Assembly (NCBI GenBank): GCA_913064775.1
Contig: CAJYAD010000035.1
Location: forward strand, 1 to 35,306
Source of the DNA: an uncultured Albidovulum sp.
GTDB taxonomy: Bacteria; Pseudomonadota; Alphaproteobacteria; Rhodobacterales; Rhodobacteraceae
DNA length: 35,306 nt
Direction of reading: 5' to 3'
The notes below the pieces were generated by a model. It saw nothing but the letters and a program-made list of their open reading frames with translations. It was not told the origin of the DNA and searched no databases. Position numbers and translations under genes: made by a program. Of the stretch, positions 7,717-15,192 are shown in pieces. Position 1 is the first letter of the stretch, and the number at the start of each line of letters is the position of its first letter.

Positions 7717-8079
7717 TCAGGCGACAGAGCGGTAATGTTCGACCATCGCCGCCAGATCCTCGGGCGGGGTCGAGGCCGGCAGATAGGCGCAGGCATTGCC
7801 GGCATGCATGAAGATCGACCCATCCGAGAACATGTTGCTGTCGGTCAGGAAGATCACCTTGGCTTGCGGGTGGCGGTAGCTGGCGAAATCGGCCACGGCC
7901 AGCGCGCTGCCGTCGGTCAGGTCGAGGTTGACGATCAGCAGGCTGACGCTGCGGGTCTGCATGACGGTGATGGCCTCGCGCTGTCCAGGGACGCGGATGA
8001 CCTCCAGACCCTGGCACCGAAGGGTTGCCTGCCAGAGACTGGCCCGTTCCGTGTCATGTTCGACAATGAGAACGGGCAT
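7717..8079 (-). CDS. Stand-alone CheY-like receiver domain without phospho-acceptor Asp
   Basis: 120 residues, exactly one receiver domain with no output domain. The fold is clear: VLIVEHD at 3-9, LLIVNLDLTDG at 47-57, VIFLTD at 75-80 and AYLPAST at 98-104. Compared with active receivers, the acidic pair is His8-Asp9, the phospho-accepting Asp is Asn51 (aligned on the DG that follows five residues later), the conserved Thr79 is kept, and the Lys of the YLxKP motif is Ala102. Phosphorylation in the normal way is therefore unlikely, although Asp53 lies nearby. The ATG at 8079 has GGGAG about 9 nt upstream. It may work by protein-protein contact. Divergent from ada; the PilZ-like gene follows on the same strand. 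Confidence 0.85.
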   Translation of the reverse strand: MPVLIVEHDTERASLWQATLRCQGLEVIRVPGQREAITVMQTRSVSLLIVNLDLTDGSALAVADFASYRHPQAKVIFLTDSNMFSDGSIFMHAGNACAYLPASTPPEDLAAMVEHYRSVA

Positions 8080-8257
8080 GCCGTTGCTCTCCCACCTCTT
8101 TTGCGGTTGCGCCCCGCCAATTCCCCTTACGGCAAGAATAGCAAAGGATGGGGCGTTTTGACAGCAATCGAAGACGTCTAGGCCATTTCATGCCCGATTT
8201 TCGGCGAACAGCACTGCTGCAACAGTGTAGAAATGCACAGGGAAAGGGGCTGAGATC

Positions 8258-9346
8258 ATGATCGAGCAAGGATACGACACCGCGCTTCCGCCAGACGCCA
8301 TTCTTTATGCGGCCTTACTGGCGCGTGATTCGGCATGGGAGGGGCGCGCCTTCGTCGGCGTCACGTCGACCGGGATCTTCTGCCGCCTGACCTGCCCGGC
8401 GCGCAATCCCCGCCCCGAGAATTGCCGCTTCTTCCCGACGCCCGCCGCGGCGCTCGCAGCCGGGTTCCGCGCCTGCAAACGCTGCCACCCCCTTGCCCCC
8501 GAGGCCTTGGCCGACCCCCTTGTCCGTGCCCTACTGGCGGCTCTCGACGCCGACCTCAAGGCTGGGCCCGAGGCCCGCTGGACCGAGGCGCGCGTGGTCG
8601 AAGCCGGGTTCGACCCGTCCACCGTGCGCCGGGTCTTTCGGCGGCATTTCGGCGTGACCTTCCTGGACCTCGCCCGCCAGCGACGTCTGGGCGCGGGGCT
8701 GAAGACATTGGCCGCTGGCGGCAAGGTGATCGAGGCGCAACTGGAAGCGGGGTTCGAATCGCCCTCGGCCTTTCGCGCGGCCTTCGCCCGGATGGCGGGG
8801 GTGGCGCCCGGCGCGCTGGCCCGCGATGCCCTGCTTAGGGCGGATTGGCTGGAGACGCCCCTGGGGCCGATGATCGCGGTGGCGGATGCGCGGGCGCTGC
8901 ATCTGCTGGAATTCGTCGGTCGCAAGGCGCTGCCGGCCGAGGTGCGGCGCCTGCATGCCGCGGCAAAAGGCAGCCTCGGCGTCGGTACGTTGCCGCCGCA
9001 TGATCAGATCGCGCGTGAGCTTGCGGCCTATTTCGAGGGCCGCTCCGCCAGCTTTACCGTCCCGCTCGCGCAGCAGGGCACGCCGTTCACCCGACGCGTC
9101 TGGCAGGCGCTGTGCGAGATCCCCGCGGGGCAGACCCGATCCTACAGCCAGCTGGCCCAGGCGATCGGGCGGCCCGAGGCGGTGCGCGCCGTGGCCCGCG
9201 CCAACGGGGCCAACCAGATCGCGCTGATCGTGCCCTGCCACCGGGTGATCGGCGCCGACGGGGCGCTGACCGGCTATGGCGGCGGGTTGTGGCGCAAGCA
9301 GCGGCTGATCGATCTGGAACAGCAGTTCGCGCCTGCGCCTGCCTGA
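8258..9346 (+). CDS. ada: Ada: bifunctional DNA repair methyltransferase and transcriptional activator
   Basis: 362 residues with the three Ada parts in order. The N-terminal Ada domain has a four-Cys zinc site: Cys42 and Cys46 in GIFCRLTCPAR, Cys73 and Cys76 in ACKRCHP; the first of these accepts methyl from phosphotriesters. An AraC-type helix-turn-helix covers ~100-190 (STVRRVFRRHFG, ESPSAFRAAFARM). The C-terminal O6-methylguanine transferase has IVPCHRVIG with acceptor Cys327. Methylation of the N-terminal Cys normally turns the protein into an activator of alkylation-repair genes. A perfect -35 box, TTGACA at 8158-8163, lies in the divergent 178-bp region, though the matching -10 is poor, as expected for an activated promoter. 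I saw no clear Ada box. No alkB or alkA is adjacent. Confidence 0.93.
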   Translation: MIEQGYDTALPPDAILYAALLARDSAWEGRAFVGVTSTGIFCRLTCPARNPRPENCRFFPTPAAALAAGFRACKRCHPLAPEALADPLVRALLAALDADLKAGPEARWTEARVVEAGFDPSTVRRVFRRHFGVTFLDLARQRRLGAGLKTLAAGGKVIEAQLEAGFESPSAFRAAFARMAGVAPGALARDALLRADWLETPLGPMIAVADARALHLLEFVGRKALPAEVRRLHAAAKGSLGVGTLPPHDQIARELAAYFEGRSASFTVPLAQQGTPFTRRVWQALCEIPAGQTRSYSQLAQAIGRPEAVRAVARANGANQIALIVPCHRVIGADGALTGYGGGLWRKQRLIDLEQQFAPAPA

Positions 9347-9355
9347 TCCGGGCGG

Positions 9356-10048
9356 TCAGGTGATCCGCGTGGAGACCTGACCGACCCCTTCGATCGCGAC
9401 GACGCAGGTATCGCCCGCCTTCAGCGCGCCGACGCCAGCCGGGGTGCCCGTATAGATCAGATCGCCGGGGCGAAGCTCCACCTGCGCGGACAGGAAGGCG
9501 ATGATGTCGGGCAGCGGCCAGATCATCTGATCCAGCGTCGTCTCTTGCGTCACCGCGCCGTTGACCGCGCAGGTCAGCCGCGCGCTGCCGTCCGGGTGGC
9601 CGTGCTCTGCCACCGGCAGCAACGGGCCGCAGGGGGCCGAGTTGTCGAAGCCCTTGCCCATGTCCCAGGGGCGGCGCATTTCCTTGGCCTTGGCCTGCAG
9701 GTCGCGGCGGGTCAGATCGTTGCCCGCAGCGTAGCCCCAGACATGCGCCAAGGCCCGCTCGGCCGGGATATCGCGCCCGCCGGTGCCGATCGCCGCAACC
9801 AGTTCGGCCTCATAATGCAGGTTCGAGGTGGCCGAGGGGAAGGGCAGTGCTGCGCCGTCGTCGATCACCGTGTCGCCGGGCTTGGTGAAGAAGAACGGCG
9901 GTTCGCGGTCCGGATCGGCGCCCATCTCGCGGGCGTGATCGGCATAGTTGCGGCCGACGCAAAAGATCCGCCGCACCGGAAAGCGGGCCTTCGATCCGAC
10001 GATGGCGACGCTGGGCTGCGCGGGGGGGGAAATGGCGAAATCAGGCAT
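9356..10048 (-). CDS. Fumarylacetoacetate hydrolase (FAH) family protein
   Basis: Metal-dependent hydrolase or isomerase acting on acylpyruvate-type substrates; close relatives include fumarylpyruvate hydrolase and acylpyruvases. Family marks: RIFCVGRNYADHAREMG near the N-terminus, FFFTKP, HYEAELVAAIG (acidic metal ligands), GNDLTRRDLQ and GDLIYTGTPAGVG near the end. Two in-frame ATGs lie next to the Shine-Dalgarno: AGGAGG-ATG-CCC-ATG. The first (10054) has no spacer, so the second (10048) with a 6-nt spacing is taken as the start, giving 230 residues. Single gene, convergent with ada across 9 nt. Substrate unresolved. Confidence 0.88.
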   Translation of the reverse strand: MPDFAISPPAQPSVAIVGSKARFPVRRIFCVGRNYADHAREMGADPDREPPFFFTKPGDTVIDDGAALPFPSATSNLHYEAELVAAIGTGGRDIPAERALAHVWGYAAGNDLTRRDLQAKAKEMRRPWDMGKGFDNSAPCGPLLPVAEHGHPDGSARLTCAVNGAVTQETTLDQMIWPLPDIIAFLSAQVELRPGDLIYTGTPAGVGALKAGDTCVVAIEGVGQVSTRIT

Positions 10049-10126
10049 GGGCATCCTCCTGACGCTTCTATGCTCCGATCCTCTGAGGGCCGCAATGGGG
10101 GGCGGGAAGGCCGGTTTCCCCCGGGA

Positions 10127-11935
10127 TCAGGGGGCCAGGGCGAAACACTGCATGTCGCGCGCCTGCAGCCGGGCGCAGGCCAGCGCGGCCTGATCCTGGG
10201 TCAGGCCCATGAAGTTCGCATCAAACCCGTTCGGGCGACGCACCACCTTGCGCTGCCCCTCAGACAGCGCACTGCTTTCGGCCAGCGCGGTGCGCAGCAG
10301 CGCCTTCTCGGCCTGGAATTGCGATCCAAACCGCCCGACGTTGACGCCCCAGTTGTGCCCACCCGAGGTCGACATCCGGGTCACGACGACAGGGCGTGCC
10401 TCGGGGCGCGGCACGTCGCGCGGCGCGATCGAGGCAAACAGCACCCCGCCTGAATCGGTCGGCCGGGGCAGAGGTGCCGCGGCTGCCGCGACGGTAGCGC
10501 CTGCAGCAGCCACTTCCGGATCGGTCGCGCGCACCTTGCGAATCCGCCCGGTCTCGGCCGAGACGACGGCGACGGTCGGCTTGACCACCTCGGTCTGATC
10601 GGCGGCGGCGGTCCGTGTTGCGGGGGTCGGGGCGGGGGTCGGAACCGCAACCGGGGCGCTGGCCGCCGTTTGCACGGCGCTTGCGGATTGGGCCGTGGCG
10701 CCCAGAGACGAGCCCCCCAGCGCGGCCGGGCGCATCGGTGGTGGCACGTTGGGCCGGCCACCGGTGCCAATATCGGTGCGGTCGGCATCAGGCATCGCGG
10801 TCTTGATCGAAATCGCGGCGACCTCGACTTGCGCGGGGGCCTGTACGGGGGCGGCAGGGCTGTCCTTGGCCTCGGCCGCACTGGCGACGGCCACGCTGCT
10901 CAACGCGTTGGAAATCTCATCCTTCATCGCCACCATCAGCGCCTTGGGCGGCGCGGCGACCGGCCGGCGCGACGGCCGCGGGCTGGACGCCAGAGCAACC
11001 GCAGGGCCGTTGTCGCGCGCAAGAGCAATCTGTGTCGCCTTCGGATGGGCCGTGTACATCGCCGCGATCCGGTCAAGGTTCGGCTTCTTCGGACGCTGCA
11101 CCGCCACATGCGCCGGCGCCCGCTTGAACCCCAGATCCAGAAGCTCCGCCATCTTGGCATTGCGGCTGGCGACCGAGGTGCCGCCGAATTCCGCCGCGAT
11201 GATCCGCTTGCTACCGCGCTTGGCCGAGGCGACCAGATTGAACCCCGAGGCATAGGTGTAGCCGGTCTTGATCCCGTCCGCCCCAGAGTATGAATTCAGG
11301 AACTTGCGGTTCGTCGAATAGACCTCGGCCACGCCCGCATCGGTCGAGCGGCGCGAGAAGATATTGTAATACTGGGGAAAGTCGTAGAACAGGTGGCGCC
11401 CCATGATCGCCATGTCATGGGCCGAGGACAGATGCCCCGCCAGCGTCAGCCCGTTGGGATTCTCGAAATGCGAATCCCGCATCCCCAACTTCTTCGCGGT
11501 GGCGTTCATCCGCTTGGCAAATTCGGTGACATTGCCCGAAATCGCATCGGCGATCGCCCAGGCCGCATCATTGGCCGATTTCACCGCCGCCGCGCGGATC
11601 AGATAGCGCAGCTTGATCTTCTGCCCCGCCCGCAGCCCCAGATGCGAGGGCGGCTGCGCGGCCGCCCGGCGCGACACCGTCACCACGGTATCAAGGCTGA
11701 TCTCGCCGCGCTGGATCGCGTCGAAGCAGATATAAAGCGTCAGCATCTTGGTCAGCGAGGCCGGATGCAACCGCGCATCGGCATTCTTGGAATAGAGAAC
11801 CTGACCGGTGCGCGCATCCATCACATAGGCGGCGTAGGGTGCGGCCTGAACCCCGGTGGCCCAGAACAGCATGCCGCCGGAAATACCAGCCCACATCCAT
11901 AGATTACATAGATTCCGCCCGACTCGCGTCACCAC
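10127..11935 (-). CDS. D-alanyl-D-alanine carboxypeptidase (peptidase S11) with C-terminal SPOR domain
   Basis: Trims the terminal D-Ala of peptidoglycan stem peptides in the periplasm. Catalytic motifs of the S11 family: PASLTKM (Ser60, Lys63), SAN (Ser120-Asn122) and DGIKTGYT (Lys223-Thr-Gly). A signal peptide precedes it (hydrophobic AGISGGMLFWATGVQA, mature start around APYAAYVMDA). After the catalytic part comes a ~200-residue Ala/Pro/Thr-rich linker, then a SPOR-like domain in the last ~75 residues (NWGVNVGRFGSQFQAEKAL ... DMQCFALAP), which binds denuded glycans at the septum. The start chosen is GTG at 11935, with AAGGG 7 nt upstream; the frame is open 58 codons further, but that stretch lacks sense as a leader. 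602 residues. A role in division-site wall trimming is inferred from the domain pair. Confidence 0.9.
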   Translation of the reverse strand: MVTRVGRNLCNLWMWAGISGGMLFWATGVQAAPYAAYVMDARTGQVLYSKNADARLHPASLTKMLTLYICFDAIQRGEISLDTVVTVSRRAAAQPPSHLGLRAGQKIKLRYLIRAAAVKSANDAAWAIADAISGNVTEFAKRMNATAKKLGMRDSHFENPNGLTLAGHLSSAHDMAIMGRHLFYDFPQYYNIFSRRSTDAGVAEVYSTNRKFLNSYSGADGIKTGYTYASGFNLVASAKRGSKRIIAAEFGGTSVASRNAKMAELLDLGFKRAPAHVAVQRPKKPNLDRIAAMYTAHPKATQIALARDNGPAVALASSPRPSRRPVAAPPKALMVAMKDEISNALSSVAVASAAEAKDSPAAPVQAPAQVEVAAISIKTAMPDADRTDIGTGGRPNVPPPMRPAALGGSSLGATAQSASAVQTAASAPVAVPTPAPTPATRTAAADQTEVVKPTVAVVSAETGRIRKVRATDPEVAAAGATVAAAAAPLPRPTDSGGVLFASIAPRDVPRPEARPVVVTRMSTSGGHNWGVNVGRFGSQFQAEKALLRTALAESSALSEGQRKVVRRPNGFDANFMGLTQDQAALACARLQARDMQCFALAP

Positions 11936-12120
11936 GTCACTGCCCTTTGTCCTGCCTCTTACCCCGTCTTTGGCGCGGGGCGATTTACTGCTTCGTTTCA
12001 GGATAGCACGCGTCAGGGCTTGCGAAAACCCCCATGATTCAATGGCTTTTCGGGTGTTGCTCACAAAACCTTGGATAGATGTTGCGATCCTTTCGGGGCC
12101 TAACCCCAAATGCGGGCAGC

Positions 12121-12816
12121 TCAGATCAGATCCAGAAAGCCGGGCAATGCACCCAGATCAGGCAGTTCGCGAAACCGCGGATGACCCACGGGCGCTTCGT
12201 CATGCTCCAGCGCCCAGGTCAGGTGATGGGGCACGAAAACCCCCCATCCCCCGGCCTCAAGCGCCGGGATCACATCCGAGCGCAGGGAATTGCCCACCAT
12301 CATCGCGCGCCCCGCGCCATCGCCGTGGCGGGCGAAAATCTCGGCATAGACGGGGGCGGTCTTGTTGCTGACGATCTCGACCCCGTCGAACAGATCACCC
12401 AGCCCGGATTGTGCCAGCTTGCGCTCCTGATCCAGCAGGTCGCCCTTGGTGATCAGCACCACCCGGTAGCGGCCCGCCAGCGCCTCGACCGCAGCGCGCG
12501 CATGGGGCAGCAACTCGATCGGATGGCGCAGCATATCCTGCCCCGCCGCGATCAGCTCGGCGATCACCGGGGCGGGCACCTTGCCCTCTGTCACCTCGAT
12601 CGCGGTCTCGATCATCGACAGGGTGAAGCCCTTGATGCCAAAGCCATAATGTCCGACGTTCCGGCGCTCGGCCGCCAACAGCCGCTCTTCCAGATGCGCG
12701 GGCGCGGCATAATCCTTCAGCAGATCGGCAAGGCGATCCTGGGTGAGGCGAAAGAACCGCTCGTTCTGCCAAAGCGTGTCATCCGCATCGAAGCCGATGG
12801 TGGTCAACGCAGCCAC
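12121..12816 (-). CDS. HAD-superfamily hydrolase
   Basis: A 231-residue phosphatase-type HAD protein. Motif I FDADDTLW puts the nucleophile at Asp10 and the acid/base at Asp12; motif II is VVLITKGD, motif III a Lys in EIVSNKTAPVY, and motif IV GNSLRSDVIPA. A helical cap lies between motifs I and II (~20-100). Substrate unknown; small phosphorylated metabolites are typical. The start is GTG at 12816 with AAGGGG 5 nt upstream. That Shine-Dalgarno is part of the conserved tail of the repeat at 12823-12897, which separates this gene from hemF. A 185-bp gap separates its stop from the carboxypeptidase start. Confidence 0.87.
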   Translation of the reverse strand: MAALTTIGFDADDTLWQNERFFRLTQDRLADLLKDYAAPAHLEERLLAAERRNVGHYGFGIKGFTLSMIETAIEVTEGKVPAPVIAELIAAGQDMLRHPIELLPHARAAVEALAGRYRVVLITKGDLLDQERKLAQSGLGDLFDGVEIVSNKTAPVYAEIFARHGDGAGRAMMVGNSLRSDVIPALEAGGWGVFVPHHLTWALEHDEAPVGHPRFRELPDLGALPGFLDLI

Positions 12817-12822
12817 GTCAGC

Positions 12823-12897
12823 CCCTTTCTTTCTGGCAAAAATATCCTGGGGGGGAGGCCCGGACCACGTCCGGGCCGGGGGGCAAAGCCCCCCTTG
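12823..12897 (-). terminator. Double GC hairpin with T-tract: probable hemF terminator and Rhodobacterales-type intergenic repeat
   Basis: Two hairpins lie side by side: GGCCCGGAC (12857-12865) with GTCCGGGCC (12869-12877), loop of 3; and GGGGGGC (12878-12884) with GCCCCCC (12888-12894), loop AAA. Read on the minus strand, i.e. downstream of hemF, they are followed by CCCCCCCAGGATATTTTTGCC, whose T5 fits an intrinsic terminator. The tail GCCAGAAAGAAAGGGG then supplies the ribosome-binding site of the HAD gene. I recognise this overall pattern from memory as a common intergenic element of Rhodobacter/Paracoccus-type genomes; copy number could not be checked. Confidence 0.7.
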
Positions 12898-12910
12898 GAG
12901 CCCGCTGGCG

Positions 12911-13801
12911 TCACGGCCATTTCGCCACCGGCGGCAGGCTCATCAGCACGGCATCGGCGTCATGCCCGGTGGCCAGCCCGAATTTCGTGCCCCGGTCGTA
13001 GACCAGGTTGTATTCGGCATAAAGACCGCGGTGGACCAACTGCGCCTCACGGTCGGCCTCGGTCCAGGGGGTGTCACGGCGGCGGCGGGTGACGCCCTCG
13101 AAGGCAGGCAGGAAGGCGCGCCCCACCTCCTGGGTGAAGGCGAAATCGGCCTCCCAGTCGCCGGTGTTCAGATCGTCGAAGAAGATCCCGCCAACACCCC
13201 GCGCCCGACCACGGTGGGGGATGAAGAAATACTCATCCGCCCAGGCCTTGAAGCCGGGGTAGTAATCGGTGTTGTGGCGGTCGCAATGCTCCTTCAGCAC
13301 ACCGTGGAAGAAGGCGGTGTCATCGGGATATTCAAGGCAGGGGTTCAAATCCTCACCGCCGCCGAACCACCAGGCCGAAGGCGTCCAGAACATCCGCGTG
13401 TTCATGTGCACTGCCGGGCAATGCGGGTTTTGCATATGCGCGACCAGGCTGATGCCGCTGGCCCAGAAGCGCGGATCCTCGGCCACGCCGGGCACGCCGC
13501 GCGCCGCCATCGCCTGCTGCGCGGCCTCGCCCAGCGTGCCATGCACCTGCGACCAGTTCACGCCCACCTTCTCGAACACGCGCCCGCCGCGCATCACGCT
13601 CATCAACCCGCCGCCCGCGTCCGAACCGTCGTCCGAGGCACGCTTGGTCTCGCTCAGCTCGAAACGGCCGGCGGGCAGGGCGGCGAAGGGGCCAGTCGCC
13701 TGTTCATCCTCGAGCGTCTCGAAGGCCGCGACGATCTGGTCGCGCAGGGTGCGAAACCATGTGGCAGCGCGGTCCTTGCGGGCGTCGAAATCCTGGCTCA
13801 T
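12911..13801 (-). CDS. hemF: Oxygen-dependent coproporphyrinogen III oxidase
   Basis: Oxidatively decarboxylates coproporphyrinogen III to protoporphyrinogen IX in heme synthesis, using O2; cytoplasmic dimer. The 296 residues match HemF length. Family segments are in order: GGGLMSVMRGGRVFEKVGVN (~63-82), NPHCPAVHMNTR, WWFGGGEDLNPCL, FFIPHRGRARGVGGIFFDD (the HemF signature) and NLVYDRGTKFGLATG. The ATG at 13801 has AAGGAG 6 nt upstream. It is divergent from the lipoprotein gene and followed by the hairpin terminator at 12823-12897. Confidence 0.95.
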   Translation of the reverse strand: MSQDFDARKDRAATWFRTLRDQIVAAFETLEDEQATGPFAALPAGRFELSETKRASDDGSDAGGGLMSVMRGGRVFEKVGVNWSQVHGTLGEAAQQAMAARGVPGVAEDPRFWASGISLVAHMQNPHCPAVHMNTRMFWTPSAWWFGGGEDLNPCLEYPDDTAFFHGVLKEHCDRHNTDYYPGFKAWADEYFFIPHRGRARGVGGIFFDDLNTGDWEADFAFTQEVGRAFLPAFEGVTRRRRDTPWTEADREAQLVHRGLYAEYNLVYDRGTKFGLATGHDADAVLMSLPPVAKWP

Positions 13802-13874
13802 CGCAATCTCCTTCGCGGCGGGCCTCGACCATAGGCCGCCCCGCGCGCGGTGCAAGAGGGTCGCGTTGGGGGAT

Positions 13875-13902
13875 TTGGGAATCGTGCGGCAGGCGCTATG
13901 GT
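13875..13902 (+). promoter_or_regulatory. Candidate sigma-70-type promoter for the lipoprotein gene
   Basis: TTGGGA at 13875-13880 and TATGGT at 13897-13902 are separated by 16 bp, giving a start site near 13909 and a short leader before the ATG at 13927. It lies in the 125-bp divergent region with hemF. Called from sequence likeness only. Confidence 0.4.
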
Positions 13903-13926
13903 GGTCTTTCGCTCACGGAGACGAAC

Positions 13927-14322
13927 ATGCGCCTGATCCCCGCCCTACCTGCCCTGACGATCGTGCTGGCACTTGCCGCCTGCGCCACGCCGCAGCAGCG
14001 CTGCATCAACCAGCATACGCACGATCTGCGGGTGGTGGACGGGCTGATCGCCCGGCTGCAGACCGATCTCGCGCGCGGCTACACGCTGGTGCCGACGCCC
14101 ACGTTGATGCCGCGCTGGGTGATGTGCGGCGATCCCAGCTCGGACGATGGCCCCGGCATGTGCCTGATCGACACACCCGCCACGGTGAACCGCCCCGCCG
14201 CCTTCGACATCGCGGAAGCCAAGCGCCAGCTGGCGCAGCTGAAGGTCAAGCGTCGCGAACTGCAGCAGCAGGCCGGCCCCGCCGTCGAAGCCTGTCGCGC
14301 AGCATTCCCCGACAAGGGCTAG
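13927..14322 (+). CDS. Small putative lipoprotein of unknown function
   Basis: 131 residues. The N-terminus is a lipoprotein signal: MRLIPALPALTIVLALAAC, with lipobox LAAC and the lipidated Cys at residue 19. The mature part has several further cysteines (CIN, WVMCGD, GMCLI, VEACRAAF) that could form disulfides in the periplasm, and a C-terminal coiled-coil-like helix (AEAKRQLAQLKVKRRELQQQ). No family recognised. GGAGA lies upstream of the ATG. It converges on the SDR-like gene with an 18-nt gap. Confidence 0.75.
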   Translation: MRLIPALPALTIVLALAACATPQQRCINQHTHDLRVVDGLIARLQTDLARGYTLVPTPTLMPRWVMCGDPSSDDGPGMCLIDTPATVNRPAAFDIAEAKRQLAQLKVKRRELQQQAGPAVEACRAAFPDKG

Positions 14323-14340
14323 GGCGCGGCCAGCCCGGGC

Positions 14341-15156
14341 CTAATGCACCGGCGCCGAGGCGGCGTCGAGCAGGCTGCGCCCGCCATCCAGCGTCAGGAT
14401 CTGACCGGTCATGAAGCCGGCCCCCTCCGAGGCCAGGAACTGCGCCGCATCCGCCAACTCGCCCGGGGCGGCGATGCGTTCCAGCGGCGTATGCGCGCGG
14501 ATTTCCTGACGCATTTCGGGGTGGTCCTTCAGCGCCTCTTTCAGCGAGGTGCTCATCACGGATCCGAAGGCGATCGCGTTCACCCGGATCCGCTTGGGCG
14601 CCAGCGCCACGGCCAGTGAGCGCGTCATCTGATCGAGCGCCGCGCAAGAGATCGAATAGGCCATCAGCTCGGGCTGGGTGCGCCGCGAGGCGATCGACGA
14701 GATGTTGATGATCGACCCGATCGCGGAGCCGCTCTGCTCGGCCCCGTCGCGTTCGGACTGCGCGATCATCCGCCTTGCCACCTGCTGCGATACGCGCAGG
14801 CTGGTCAGCAGGTTCTGCTCCAGCAGCGCCTCGACGCCATCGGCCTCGGCGTCCAGCGGGTCGGTGGCGTACATCTGGCGGCTGGCGTTGACCAGAATGT
14901 CGACCCGGTCGAAAGCGTCGATCGTGGCCGACAGCAGGTTGGCGATGGTCAGCTTTTCGCGCAGGTCGCCGCCGAACATGCGGATCGGGCCGTCATCGGT
15001 CAGCGCGTCGCCCAATTCGCTGGACAGGCGGGCCTCGTCCATGTCGGCGAACATCACGTTCGCGCCCTTCTCGACGAACTGGCGGGCGATGGCCAGGCCG
15101 ATACCCTTGGCAGCACCCGTGACGATGGCGGTCTTTCCGGCGATGGCGAAGGACAT
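14341..15156 (-). CDS. SDR-family protein lacking the catalytic lysine
   Basis: 271 residues with an intact N-terminal Rossmann motif TGAAKGIG at 13-20 and the SDR C-terminal pattern (VNAIAFGSV, then FMTGQILTLDGG). Two core motifs are altered: NNAG is VNASR at 89-93, and the active site reads YSISC at 167-171, so Tyr167 is present but the Lys four residues later is Cys171. The catalytic Ser (153/154 in NISSI) is kept. Normal SDR reduction chemistry would be impaired, so this may be a non-catalytic or altered member. GAGGAAGTC precedes the ATG at 15156. It follows the rsmC-like gene by 36 bp on the same strand and may be co-transcribed. Confidence 0.83.
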   Translation of the reverse strand: MSFAIAGKTAIVTGAAKGIGLAIARQFVEKGANVMFADMDEARLSSELGDALTDDGPIRMFGGDLREKLTIANLLSATIDAFDRVDILVNASRQMYATDPLDAEADGVEALLEQNLLTSLRVSQQVARRMIAQSERDGAEQSGSAIGSIINISSIASRRTQPELMAYSISCAALDQMTRSLAVALAPKRIRVNAIAFGSVMSTSLKEALKDHPEMRQEIRAHTPLERIAAPGELADAAQFLASEGAGFMTGQILTLDGGRSLLDAASAPVH

Positions 15157-15192
15157 GACTTCCTCGTGATCTTTTGGGGGCGGTTCGGGGGA

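Noticed and set aside
8080-8257. Ada box upstream of ada
   Set aside because: No clear match to the known AAT-N-GCAA-type Ada-binding sequence was found; only a -35 box is visible.
11936-12120. Promoter of the D,D-carboxypeptidase
   Set aside because: Possible -10 (TATCCT on the minus strand) but no -35 at a proper distance; not strong enough to annotate.
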